Shown here: in pieces, positions 1 through 7,912 of the stretch
How the letters are laid out: each line of letters begins with the position of its first letter
Position numbering within the stretch: position 1 is the first letter of the stretch
Translations under genes and position numbers: made by a program
DNA from: Actinomycetota bacterium
Lineage (GTDB): Bacteria; Actinomycetota; Actinomycetes; Nanopelagicales; Nanopelagicaceae
Direction: 5' to 3'
DNA length: 10,528 bases
Assembly (NCBI GenBank): GCA_947487595.1
Contig: CANKXJ010000023.1
Span: forward strand, 1-10,528
The notes under the pieces: generated by a model
What the model was told of the DNA's origin: nothing
What the model saw: only the letters and a program-made list of their open reading frames with translations
The model's database searches: none

Positions 1-2722
1 GTTCACGGCCTCGGCCCACACGTCCACGCAATTGGTGGAGCTGGGATAAACCAAACATGTCAGAGCGCTCAACAATAAGTGTGTTCGCATTTTGAATATC
101 TAAACCACTTTCAACAATGGTTGTGCACACAAGAACATCAAAGTCACGGTTCCAGAAAGCCAAAATCACATCTTCGAGTGCGCCTTCGCTCATCTGTCCA
201 TGTGCCACACGAATACGCGCCTCTGGTACTAACTCTTGCAACCTGGATGCTGCGCGATCAATACTCTCAACGCGATTGTGTAAATAGAAGATCTGTCCAT
301 CGCGTAAAAGTTCTCGGTGAATAGCAGCAGTTATTTGAGCCTCTTCTGCTGGACCCACGTAGGTAAGGATGGGATGGCGCTCTTCAGGTGGAGTAGTAAT
401 CGTGGACATCTCACGAATGCCGGTCACTGCCATCTCAAGGGTTCGAGGAATAGGCGTTGCAGACATAGCTAATACATCTACCGTGGTGCGCAGCTTCTTG
501 AGCGACTCCTTTTGTTCAACACCAAAGCGCTGTTCTTCATCCACGACGACAAGACCTAGATCTTTAAAGGCAACATCATTTGAAAGGATTCGGTGAGTAC
601 CGATGACAACATCAATAACTCCAGCAGCAAGGCCCTCAATAACTTCTTTGCTCTCTTTGGCGCTATTAAAGCGAGACATTCCTGCAACCTTTAATGGAAA
701 CCCTGCATAACGCTCAGCAAATGTCTTTATATGTTGTTGAACAAGCAACGTTGTTGGGACAAGGACTGCTACTTGCTTTCCATCCTGCACGGCTTTAAAC
801 GCTGCTCGGATTGCAATCTCAGTCTTTCCATAACCCACATCACCGCAGATGATGCGGTCCATGGGATATGGACGCTCCATATCTGCCTTCACATCATTGA
901 TTGTTGATAGCTGATCTGGTGTTTCAATATATGAAAAAGAATCTTCTAGCTCGCGCTGCCATGGTGTGTCAGATGAAAAGGCAAAGCCAGGTGAACTTGT
1001 ACGGGCTGCATATAAGCGAATGAGTTCGCCAGCGATTTGGCGCACTGCTTTGCGCGCACGTCCCTTAGCTTTTTGCCATTCCCCACTGCCAATGCGGTGC
1101 ACGGTAGGTGTTTCACCACCAACGTATTTACTCACTTGTTCAAGTGCATCAGTAGGAACAAATACGCGATCCCCAGGTTGACCACGTTTGGCAGGTGCGT
1201 ATTCAATGATGAGATATTCACGGGTCACACCGGCAACTGTGCGCTCAAGTAGTTCAACATAACGACCAATTCCATGTTGTTCGTGCACGACAAAGTCCCC
1301 AGCGCGCAGCTCTAGCGGATCAATAGCCTGCTTGCGCTTAGTTGGCATGCGCTCTGAATCTTTAACACTTCCCTTACTGCCAGTTAAGTCCCGCTCAGTT
1401 ATAAAGAGGATTTGATGTTCTGCACTTTCAAATCCATGGGCAATGATTGAAGTAGTGAGGTGCACTGTGCCCTTAGTAGGGGTGGCTAATAAATTCTCAT
1501 TTACTTGCACAGGCAAATCAGCGGCTCTGAAGATTCCTGCATATCTCTCAAGCATTCCGTGTCCATGTGTTGCAAAGACAACAGTGAAATGTGATTCCAC
1601 CGCGCTTCGTAACTGTTCAATAGTGCGCTCAATATCCCCACGCATAGGATCTATCTCGTTGTAATCCAAGAACTCTGTGTCATCAGCCAGATCACTACCA
1701 AATGGAGAAAGTGAACCTGTTGCCACTTTCTGCTCACTCATTTCCTGTGCTAACTCTTCCCATGACATATATGTTCCAGAACCATCATGAATAGGTGCCA
1801 CAGCCCCATGTGCTGCATTGCTCCAGGAAGCGTTTAGGAACTCTTCATTTGTTGCAAGTAGGTCTGCAGCTCTAGATTTGATTCTCTCTTGATCAATAAA
1901 GATAACTTGAGTGTTGGCTGGCATTCTAGAAATAATCGTTTCAGTCTTATCAATGAGCAGTGGGATGAGAGATTCCATGCCTTCAAAACTCATTCCTTCG
2001 CTAATCTTTTCTAGCAGCTCTGCTGCTGCCGGTAATGAATCTTTGAGTTCAATCGCACGGTGTCGAATTTCTTTCGTAATGAGAAGTTCCCGGCAAGGAT
2101 AAATTTCAATAGTGCCCACTACTGGTTTCAAGGTGCGCTGATCAGCAACTTCAAAGTAGCTCATATCTTCAATCTGATCACCAAAGAAATCGATACGGAC
2201 TGGATAATCATTTAAGGGCAGGAACAAGTCAACGATTCCTCCGCGTACGGCAAACTCGCCACGGCGCTCTACTAAGTCAGTACGGCTATAAGCAAGAGTT
2301 GAAAGATGTCGCACGAGTTCATCCAGAGATTGTTCCTTGCCAATTTCTAAGTGGAGAAGTTCGTCTTTGCCAAGAGTTGCAATGATGCGGTGGATAGCAC
2401 CTCGCACAGGTGTAACAACTATTGGAAATACTGATTGATTTTTTTCTAACTCATAAAGTGTTTGAATTCTCTTTGCAACAGTGTCACTGCGAGGACTTAA
2501 GCGCTCATGAGGCAAGGTTTCCCACGCTGGGAACTCCACAACATTTGAATGAAGTTCGTTTAGTTCATTAACAAGATCTTCACTGCTACGGCTAGAGCTT
2601 GTGACAACAAGTAATGGGTGATTAACAGCGCGAGCTGCCAGTAGAAATGGATAGAGCGGCAGTGGCGCCACAATATGAGATGCATCTATCTGCGTAGGCA
2701 GTGATGAGATTAAGCCGCGCAC
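1..2722 (-). CDS. mfd: Transcription-repair coupling factor Mfd, N-terminal 907 codons (C-terminus beyond the window)
   Basis: Mfd is a cytoplasmic ATP-dependent DNA translocase that removes stalled RNA polymerase from template lesions and recruits UvrA. The frame is open from a GTG at 2722 to the left edge. The start is chosen because GGAGG lies 6 bases upstream and the protein begins in family style (MRGLISSLP). The UvrB-like N-terminal part includes FPAWETLPHERLSP, and RGGIVDLF lies near residue 160. The polymerase-interacting part follows, with VHEQHGIGRY from residue 479. The helicase core has Walker A GYGKTEIA (GKT 632-634), the DEEQ box at 728-731, and the late motif QLHQLRGRVGR close to the edge. 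A complete Mfd has about 1,150-1,200 residues, so roughly 250-290 are missing, including the C-terminal autoinhibitory domain. I checked the frame at several motifs and saw no frameshift. The gene is divergent from ppc. Identification is secure. Confidence 0.96.
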   Translation of the reverse strand, partial: MRGLISSLPTQIDASHIVAPLPLYPFLLAARAVNHPLLVVTSSSRSSEDLVNELNELHSNVVEFPAWETLPHERLSPRSDTVAKRIQTLYELEKNQSVFPIVVTPVRGAIHRIIATLGKDELLHLEIGKEQSLDELVRHLSTLAYSRTDLVERRGEFAVRGGIVDLFLPLNDYPVRIDFFGDQIEDMSYFEVADQRTLKPVVGTIEIYPCRELLITKEIRHRAIELKDSLPAAAELLEKISEGMSFEGMESLIPLLIDKTETIISRMPANTQVIFIDQERIKSRAADLLATNEEFLNASWSNAAHGAVAPIHDGSGTYMSWEELAQEMSEQKVATGSLSPFGSDLADDTEFLDYNEIDPMRGDIERTIEQLRSAVESHFTVVFATHGHGMLERYAGIFRAADLPVQVNENLLATPTKGTVHLTTSIIAHGFESAEHQILFITERDLTGSKGSVKDSERMPTKRKQAIDPLELRAGDFVVHEQHGIGRYVELLERTVAGVTREYLIIEYAPAKRGQPGDRVFVPTDALEQVSKYVGGETPTVHRIGSGEWQKAKGRARKAVRQIAGELIRLYAARTSSPGFAFSSDTPWQRELEDSFSYIETPDQLSTINDVKADMERPYPMDRIICGDVGYGKTEIAIRAAFKAVQDGKQVAVLVPTTLLVQQHIKTFAERYAGFPLKVAGMSRFNSAKESKEVIEGLAAGVIDVVIGTHRILSNDVAFKDLGLVVVDEEQRFGVEQKESLKKLRTTVDVLAMSATPIPRTLEMAVTGIREMSTITTPPEERHPILTYVGPAEEAQITAAIHRELLRDGQIFYLHNRVESIDRAASRLQELVPEARIRVAHGQMSEGALEDVILAFWNRDFDVLVCTTIVESGLDIQNANTLIVERSDMFGLSQLHQLRGRVGRGRE

Positions 2723-2726
2723 TGTG

Positions 2727-2734
2727 CACCTCCC
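2727..2734 (-). promoter_or_regulatory. Strong Shine-Dalgarno sequence of mfd
   Basis: The minus strand reads GGGAGGTG here, with GGAGG 6 bases from the GTG at 2722. This fixes GTG as the start. A second GTG overlaps the site itself (2727-2729) but is out of frame. The same AGGGAGG word has an exact complement in the upstream hairpin, so the site could be masked in an alternative fold. Confidence 0.8.
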
Positions 2735-2742
2735 TATAAACG

Positions 2743-2780
2743 CCGTTAGGCCCCGTTCCCAAAAGGGAGGGGGCTAATGG
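2743..2780. promoter_or_regulatory. Imperfect G/C-rich hairpin in the mfd–ppc divergent spacer
   Basis: On the plus strand, arms beginning CCGTTAG and ending CTAATGG enclose C-rich and G-rich inner arms around an AAAA loop (2761-2764). Pairing covers about 13-15 base pairs, with one mismatch or wobble and a small bulge. Neither side carries the uninterrupted T-run of a standard intrinsic terminator. Its place between two divergent genes suits an operator or a 5' leader structure in the mfd mRNA. The structure is seen in the sequence; the function is unknown. Confidence 0.55.
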
Positions 2781-2784
2781 ATTC

Positions 2785-2792
2785 ATTGTAAT
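2785..2792. promoter_or_regulatory. Candidate shared (bidirectional) -10 element for ppc and mfd
   Basis: This 8-base site reads TGTAAT on the plus strand (2787-2792) and TACAAT on the minus strand (2785-2790). Each matches five of six bases of the TATAAT consensus. No good -35 box is visible in either direction. Starts about 7 bases downstream would give ppc a leader of about 32 bases, and an mfd transcript beginning near 2778, at the foot of the hairpin. This is inference from sequence only. Confidence 0.4.
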
Positions 2793-2831
2793 TTGTTCGC
2801 ACCACCTACGGCGACCTGAGAGGATTACCCA

Positions 2832-5552
2832 ATGGAAACCAGCGGATTTGGCGGTGCAATAGCGGCAGATGAAGCTGCTTTGCGTAGCGATGTCCGCAAA
2901 CTCGGAGATTTACTGGGTCAGACACTGGTGCGACAAGAAGGCCCAGAGCTTTTAGATCTTGTTGAAAAGGTTCGTAAATCTGTTGGTGAAGATGAAAGTG
3001 TTGAAATGCTTGCATCCCTATCTGTTGAAGATTCAGTGCAGTTGGTGCGCGCATTTAGTACATATTTCAACTTGGCAAACGTGGCAGAACAAGTGCACCG
3101 TGCTCGGGTATTAGCTGATGCTCGCGCCGATGGCAGATCATGGTTGGCGCGTGCCGTAGATAAAATTGAAACGGCGCTAAAAGCTCAAACACCTGGACAT
3201 GAATTAAGTGTTGAAGAGATTTCTACATGGATTAATGAGATGTCAGTACGTCCAGTATTTACTGCCCACCCAACTGAAGCGGCACGTCGTTCAGTGCTAA
3301 GTAAAGTGGGACAGGTCGCCGATTTATTGGAAGATTCCCGCAATCCCGCACAATCCGATCGCTTAGCTGAAACTATTGATTTGCTCTGGCAGACAGATGA
3401 ACTTCGTGTTGGGCAACCTGAACCACTTGATGAAGCAATCAACGCACTTTATTACCTGGATGATTTATTCCGCCAAACTGTTCCTGAAGTTCTCAATGAC
3501 TTTGCCCGCGAAATGAAGCGGATTGATGTTGTGGTTCCAGTTTCAGCCCGTCCATTGTCTTTTGGAAGCTGGATTGGTGGAGACCGTGACGGCAACCCAA
3601 ATGTGACGGCGCAAGTAACTACTGATGCGATGGTCCTACAAGTTGCTCACGCAATCCGCGTAACAATCGATGCCATGAATTCACTGCGCCAAGTACTTTC
3701 TATCTCTACTCGCATTATTGGCGCCACCCCAGAGCTAACAGCTTCAGTTGAGGCTGATTTAAAACACATCACTGAGTTTGAACCACGTTTCTTACGCCTT
3801 AACGCCCAAGAGCCTTATCGTTTGAAGGCCACGGCAATTGTGCACCGCCTTGCATTAACTCGTGATCGCCATGCAAAGGGCACCGCTCATGTTCCGCACC
3901 GAGATTATGCAGATACTGATGAACTACTTAAAGATTTAATGTTGATGCGCGACTCACTCTTTGCACATAAAGGTGAGTTAATTGCTACAGGATTGCTTGA
4001 GCGCACAATCCGCACGGTTGCAGCCTTTGGAATTACCCATGCAACTATGGATATTCGTGAGCACTCTGATGCCCATCATCACCTTTTGACCCAAGTAACT
4101 GGGGTTGCAGGCTATGCCGAAAAATCACATAACGAGAAGTTTGAGATCCTTACCGCCCTTTTAGCTGCAGATACGAATTTAGACATAAAAGGCTTGGATG
4201 CCAGGGCACAAAAGACCCTAGATACCTTCTTTGCCATCGCAGATCTCATTGATCGCTTTGGCTCACAAGCCATCGAGACCTATATCGTTTCAATGACAAA
4301 AGGTGCCGATGACTTAATTGCAGCAGTCGTTATTGCCCAGCAAGCAGGTCTTGTGAATGTGAAGAATAAGAGAGCCCGTATTGGTTTTGCACCATTGCTA
4401 GAAACCGTCGCAGAACTTCGTGCTTCGGGTGAAATTCTTGAAAAGCTCTTGAGTAACCCTGCTTATCGCGCACTCGTAGCACTTCGCGGAGATGTTCAAG
4501 AAGTGATGCTGGGTTATTCAGATTCAAATAAGGATGCGGGAATTGCAACAAGCCAGTGGGAAATCCACCGTGCACAACGTTCTTTGCGCGACATCGCAAT
4601 GAAGCATGGCGTGAAGCTGCGTTTGTTCCATGGTCGTGGTGGTTCTGTTGGTCGTGGTGGCGGGCCAACATATGAAGCTCTTGTTGCACTTCCTTGGGGC
4701 TCAGTTGATGGTCAGATTAAAATGACTGAACAGGGCGAAGTAATCAGCGACAAGTACGCATTGGCCTCCCTTGCCCGTGAGAATATTGAATTAACACTGG
4801 CTGCATCACTAGAAGCCACAGTGCTCAACCGTGGCCCGCGTCAATCAGTTGCAGATCTAGGTAGCTGGAATGAATGCATGCAGTTAATTAGCGATCGCTC
4901 ATTTACCGCTTATCGCGCACTTGTTGATCACCCAGATCTACCTGCTTATTTCTATGCATCCACTCCTGTTGAACAGTTAGGTAATCTCTTCCTTGGTTCA
5001 CGTCCATCGCGTCGTCCTGATGCAAGCAGTGGACTTGGTTCACTTCGCGCTATCCCATGGGTATTTGGTTGGACACAATCACGTCAGATTGTTCCCGGCT
5101 GGTTTGGTGTGGGCTCTGGTTTAAAGGCAGCACGTGAGGCTGGAAAAACTGATGTCTTGCAAAAGATGATGGGTGAATGGCACTTCTTCCACACTTTTAT
5201 TAGCAACGTTGAAATGACTTTGGCAAAAACTGATTTAGCCCTTGCTCGCCGTTATGTTCAAACTTTAGTTCCAAAAGAACTCCACCACTTCCTCGATCAG
5301 ATTCAGGCTGAGTTTGATCTAACTGTGGCTGAGATCCTCACATTAACTAATAAGAAATCACTGCTGGGAGATCAAGAGATTTTGGCTCGCACTTTGCAAG
5401 TCCGTGATGCATATCTTTCACCTATCCACTTGCTGCAAATTAACTTGCTTAAGCGTGTGCGTGATGCTGGAGATGCTGCAGATCCGCTATTGCGCAGAGC
5501 TTTGCTGCTCACCATTAATGGTGTGGCAGCAGGACTTAGAAATACTGGTTGA
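2832..5552 (+). CDS. ppc: Phosphoenolpyruvate carboxylase
   Basis: This enzyme makes oxaloacetate from phosphoenolpyruvate and bicarbonate (Mg-dependent) and so refills the TCA cycle. The 906-residue protein is complete and close to the usual length of about 880-940. Visible signatures are TAHPTE with catalytic His146, GGDRDGNP at 249-256, and FHGRGGSVGRGGGP at 599-612. The last contains His600, Arg602 and Arg608, matching E. coli His579, Arg581 and Arg587. GSRPSRR and FGWTQSR follow, and the protein ends in the conserved NTG. The usual aspartate-inhibition residues look preserved, but I did not align every position. ATG at 2832 is supported by AGAGGA with a 7-base spacer. The gene is the only one on the plus strand; it diverges from mfd and converges on pth with no intervening base. 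Base use resembles its neighbours, so there is no sign of recent transfer. Confidence 0.98.
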   Translation: METSGFGGAIAADEAALRSDVRKLGDLLGQTLVRQEGPELLDLVEKVRKSVGEDESVEMLASLSVEDSVQLVRAFSTYFNLANVAEQVHRARVLADARADGRSWLARAVDKIETALKAQTPGHELSVEEISTWINEMSVRPVFTAHPTEAARRSVLSKVGQVADLLEDSRNPAQSDRLAETIDLLWQTDELRVGQPEPLDEAINALYYLDDLFRQTVPEVLNDFAREMKRIDVVVPVSARPLSFGSWIGGDRDGNPNVTAQVTTDAMVLQVAHAIRVTIDAMNSLRQVLSISTRIIGATPELTASVEADLKHITEFEPRFLRLNAQEPYRLKATAIVHRLALTRDRHAKGTAHVPHRDYADTDELLKDLMLMRDSLFAHKGELIATGLLERTIRTVAAFGITHATMDIREHSDAHHHLLTQVTGVAGYAEKSHNEKFEILTALLAADTNLDIKGLDARAQKTLDTFFAIADLIDRFGSQAIETYIVSMTKGADDLIAAVVIAQQAGLVNVKNKRARIGFAPLLETVAELRASGEILEKLLSNPAYRALVALRGDVQEVMLGYSDSNKDAGIATSQWEIHRAQRSLRDIAMKHGVKLRLFHGRGGSVGRGGGPTYEALVALPWGSVDGQIKMTEQGEVISDKYALASLARENIELTLAASLEATVLNRGPRQSVADLGSWNECMQLISDRSFTAYRALVDHPDLPAYFYASTPVEQLGNLFLGSRPSRRPDASSGLGSLRAIPWVFGWTQSRQIVPGWFGVGSGLKAAREAGKTDVLQKMMGEWHFFHTFISNVEMTLAKTDLALARRYVQTLVPKELHHFLDQIQAEFDLTVAEILTLTNKKSLLGDQEILARTLQVRDAYLSPIHLLQINLLKRVRDAGDAADPLLRRALLLTINGVAAGLRNTG

Positions 5553-6128
5553 TTAAGAGTTATAACGCGTTTGTGTTCGCTCTAAACCTTCATTAATCAA
5601 TGACTCAACAACATCTGCTCCCCGCACGATAAATTCACCTAAATCTTTTTGTTCCACTTTTGAAAAAGCTTTCAAAACAAAGTCAGCTGGATCTTGTTCT
5701 CCCATAGGGCGGCCAATTCCTAATCGCACGCGGTAATACTCTGCCGTTCCAAAAGCAGAAGTCATAGATTTAAGACCGTTATGGCCATTATCGCCACCAG
5801 CTAATTTTGTGCGAATAGATGCAAAGGGGATATCGAGTTCATCATGGAGGGCAATAATCTTTTGTGGCTCTACCGAGTAAAAGTTAGCTAGGGCTTTAAT
5901 CGGCCCACCAGTCTCATTCATAAATGAATGTGATTTAGCAACAATAACTGGGTATGCATCAACTCCCACGCCTAACTTAAAGGCTGCAATATGTGTGCGG
6001 GATTTGTGTGAAGATAATTTAACGTTGTGGCGACGAACTAATTCATCAATCACCATCTGGCCCACGTTGTGACGGGTGGCAGCGTATTTATCGCCTGGAT
6101 TGCCCAAGCCCACTACCAACCACGTCAT
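5553..6128 (-). CDS. pth: Peptidyl-tRNA hydrolase
   Basis: Pth cleaves the ester bond of peptidyl-tRNAs that drop off ribosomes, recycling tRNA. It is usually essential. The 191-residue protein is full length. It opens with the family signature VVGLGNPG (Asn10) and has catalytic His20 in ATRHNVG, Asn71 in SFMNETG, Asp96 in LHDELDIP and Asn117 in GGDNGHNG. These match E. coli Asn10, His20, Asn68, Asp93 and Asn114. The start is fixed by the N-terminal signature. It follows rplY by 17 bases on the same strand, as is usual in Actinobacteria. No good Shine-Dalgarno sequence lies just before the ATG, so translation may be coupled to rplY. Its stop codon directly abuts the ppc stop codon from the other strand. 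Confidence 0.97.
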   Translation of the reverse strand: MTWLVVGLGNPGDKYAATRHNVGQMVIDELVRRHNVKLSSHKSRTHIAAFKLGVGVDAYPVIVAKSHSFMNETGGPIKALANFYSVEPQKIIALHDELDIPFASIRTKLAGGDNGHNGLKSMTSAFGTAEYYRVRLGIGRPMGEQDPADFVLKAFSKVEQKDLGEFIVRGADVVESLINEGLERTQTRYNS

Positions 6129-6145
6129 AACGCTAAGCGTAAGGG

Positions 6146-6766
6146 TTAAGCGTCCTTCTTCTCTGCATCTTCTGCAGGTGCTGCAGCATCAGTTGCTGCC
6201 ACCACTGGCGCGACTACCTCTTCAACTATTGTGGACCTCTCAGACAAGTGAACAACGATTGTCTTTGGATCTGATTCAAGTTCAACGCCTGCTGGAAGCT
6301 TCACATCAGATGCATAACGTGACTCACCAGAGGTCATTCCCTCAATATCAACTTCTAGGAAGCTAGGAATTGCAGTTGCCTCAACACGAACTTCAATTGA
6401 GTTGTGTACATGCTCAAGGATTCCATCACGGTTGTGCTCACCAATTGTGTGAACAGGAACTGCAACAACAACCTTCTCACCGCGACGAACTAGAACTAGG
6501 TCGACGTGCTCAAGAATCTGCTTAACTGGGTGGCGAACAATTGCCTTTGGAAGTGTGAGCTCAGTCTTGCCATCAATAGAGATGTCTAGCAATACGTTTG
6601 ACTGCTTCAGAGCAACGCCAAGTTCGCGTGCTGGAAGTGTTATGTGTTGTGGCTTTTCACCGTGACCGTAGATGACGGCAGGAACCAAACCATCGCGACG
6701 TGCACGACGTGATGCGCCCTTACCAAATTCGGTACGAAGAACGCCGTTGATGCTGATTTCTGCCAT
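6146..6766 (-). CDS. rplY: Large ribosomal subunit protein L25 (long Ctc/TL5 type)
   Basis: L25 binds 5S rRNA in the 50S subunit. The 206-residue protein is the long form. An N-terminal 5S-binding domain (about 1-92) contains GKGASRRARRDGLVPAVIYG, the usual L25 opening. A C-terminal TL5-type beta domain (about 95-182) contains the LEVDIEGM and LPAGVEL stretches. An alanine- and acid-rich tail ends in AEDAEKKDA. ATG at 6766 has GGGGAG 7 bases upstream (6774-6779). The gene precedes pth by 17 bases and follows prs after a 162-base leader, so it may head its own transcript. E. coli L25 is much shorter, about 94 residues with a single domain. The Ctc-type form is stress-linked in Bacillus; whether that applies here cannot be told. 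Confidence 0.96.
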   Translation of the reverse strand: MAEISINGVLRTEFGKGASRRARRDGLVPAVIYGHGEKPQHITLPARELGVALKQSNVLLDISIDGKTELTLPKAIVRHPVKQILEHVDLVLVRRGEKVVVAVPVHTIGEHNRDGILEHVHNSIEVRVEATAIPSFLEVDIEGMTSGESRYASDVKLPAGVELESDPKTIVVHLSERSTIVEEVVAPVVAATDAAAPAEDAEKKDA

Positions 6767-6928
6767 TTTAAATCTCCCCTAAATATTTAGATTTCGTCAC
6801 TTCGGTCTCTGCACAAAGTTCCGATGAGGAGTTAAGTCCTTAAGCCGTCGATTACGGAAGTAAATTCTTACCCTCGCCGGAACAAAGCGAACAATATCTT
6901 CGAGAGGGTATTTGAAGCAAATCCCCGC
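6767..6928 (-). promoter_or_regulatory. Structured 162-base prs–rplY spacer, probable rplY leader
   Basis: This is the longest gap in an otherwise tight minus-strand cluster. It contains several inverted repeats. TACCCTC pairs with GAGGGTA (6869-6875 and 6904-6910). A bulged stem pairs 6797-6805 with 6821-6827. An interrupted palindrome TTAAG-TC-CTTAA lies at 6832-6843. A perfect 12-base palindrome CTAAATATTTAG (6779-6790) sits beside the rplY Shine-Dalgarno sequence. AAATCT and AGATTT (6770-6775, 6789-6794) could close a hairpin that places this site in its loop. No clean -10/-35 pair and no U-run terminator are visible. It could hold a transcript end for prs, a promoter, or an L25 control leader. 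Confidence 0.4.
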
Positions 6929-7909
6929 TTAGGAATGACCGTCAAAGAGGGAGGTGACCGATCCATCTTCAAATACCTCGCGGATGGCGCGGCCTAGAAG
7001 TGGAGCAATCGATAGGACGGTGAGTCCATCAAATTTTTGATCCTCAGAGATTGGCAGAGTATTTGTAACAACTACTTCTGAGGCTCTGGAAGACTTCAAG
7101 CGCTCAACTGCTGGACCTGAAAGCACAGCGTGTGTTGCAGCGATGATGACATCTTCAGCACCTGCATCAAAGAGAGAGTCAACGGCTTTGGTAATTGTGC
7201 CGGCAGTGTCGATCATGTCATCAATAACTACGCAGGTTTGACCCTGCACATCACCCACTACGCGCCCAACTGTTGATTCATTTGGCACACGTGGATCACG
7301 AGTTTTATGAATAAATGCAATTGGGCAACCACCCAGTAAGTCTGACCAACGCTCTGCAACGCGTACTCGACCAGAGTCTGGAGAGACGATTGTTAAGCGT
7401 GTGCGATCAACTTTGCTGCCAACATAGTTAGCCAGCATTGGAAGTGCGAAGAGATGATCCACTGGACCATCAAAGAAACCTTGAATTTGTGAAGTGTGTA
7501 AGTCAACGCACATCAAACGATCTGCTCCAGCAGTTTTGAAAAGATCTGCCATTAAGCGAGCTGTGATTGGTTCGCGTCCGCGGCTCTTTTTGTCTTGACG
7601 TGCATAACCATAAAAAGGTGCCACAACTGTGATGCGCTTTGCAGATGCGCGCTTGAGTGCATCGACCATGATGAGTTGTTCCATGATGTGCTTGTTTACT
7701 GGTGTTGTGTGACTTTGAATTACGAAGGCATCACAACCACGTACTGATTCTTCGAAGCGAACAAAGATTTCGCCATTTGCAAAGTCATATGCTGAAGTGG
7801 GAGTAAGTGGAATACCCAGCTCTGCTGCAACTTCATCAGCTAATTCAGGAAATCCGCGGCCAGCAAAAAGACGTAATCTCTTTTCAGAAGATAAACGGAT
7901 CTCGCTCAT
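6929..7909 (-). CDS. prs: Ribose-phosphate pyrophosphokinase (PRPP synthetase)
   Basis: This enzyme transfers pyrophosphate from ATP to ribose 5-phosphate. The product, PRPP, feeds purine, pyrimidine, NAD, histidine and tryptophan synthesis. The 326-residue length and motifs fit the class I bacterial enzyme. ANGEIFVRFEESVRG is near the N-terminus. The catalytic loop DKKSRGREP is at 106-114. VDLHTSQIQGFF follows, and the PRPP-binding loop DDMIDTAGT is at 230-238. ATG at 7909 lies 3 bases after the glmU stop codon, and its AAGGG ribosome binding site (about 7918-7922) is inside the end of glmU. Translation is therefore probably coupled to glmU. The glmU–prs pair is a standard actinobacterial arrangement, which suits joint supply of nucleotide and wall precursors. 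Nothing in the sequence looks damaged. Confidence 0.98.
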   Translation of the reverse strand: MSEIRLSSEKRLRLFAGRGFPELADEVAAELGIPLTPTSAYDFANGEIFVRFEESVRGCDAFVIQSHTTPVNKHIMEQLIMVDALKRASAKRITVVAPFYGYARQDKKSRGREPITARLMADLFKTAGADRLMCVDLHTSQIQGFFDGPVDHLFALPMLANYVGSKVDRTRLTIVSPDSGRVRVAERWSDLLGGCPIAFIHKTRDPRVPNESTVGRVVGDVQGQTCVVIDDMIDTAGTITKAVDSLFDAGAEDVIIAATHAVLSGPAVERLKSSRASEVVVTNTLPISEDQKFDGLTVLSIAPLLGRAIREVFEDGSVTSLFDGHS

Positions 7910-7912
7910 TTG

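Noticed and set aside
79..2102. Several plus-strand open frames of 60-85 codons within 79-2102
   Set aside because: They lie opposite the continuous mfd reading frame, have no family resemblance or ribosome binding sites that I can see, and are shadows of mfd.
2743..2780. Hairpin read as an intrinsic terminator
   Set aside because: No T-run follows on either strand, and it lies between two divergent starts where no transcript needs to end.
4330..4689. 119-codon minus-strand open frame inside ppc
   Set aside because: It lies antisense to the strongly conserved PEPC catalytic region (FHGRGGSVGRGGGP), and its composition follows from that. There is no recognisable domain.
5770..5830. GGDNGHNG in Pth as an altered active-site loop
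   Set aside because: The functional Asn117 is kept, and as I recall the D-N wording is normal in actinobacterial Pth proteins.
6869..6910. TACCCTC/GAGGGTA stem as a prs terminator
   Set aside because: The loop is about 28 bases and the minus strand continues AAGAATTTAC instead of a U-run, so it is listed only as leader structure.
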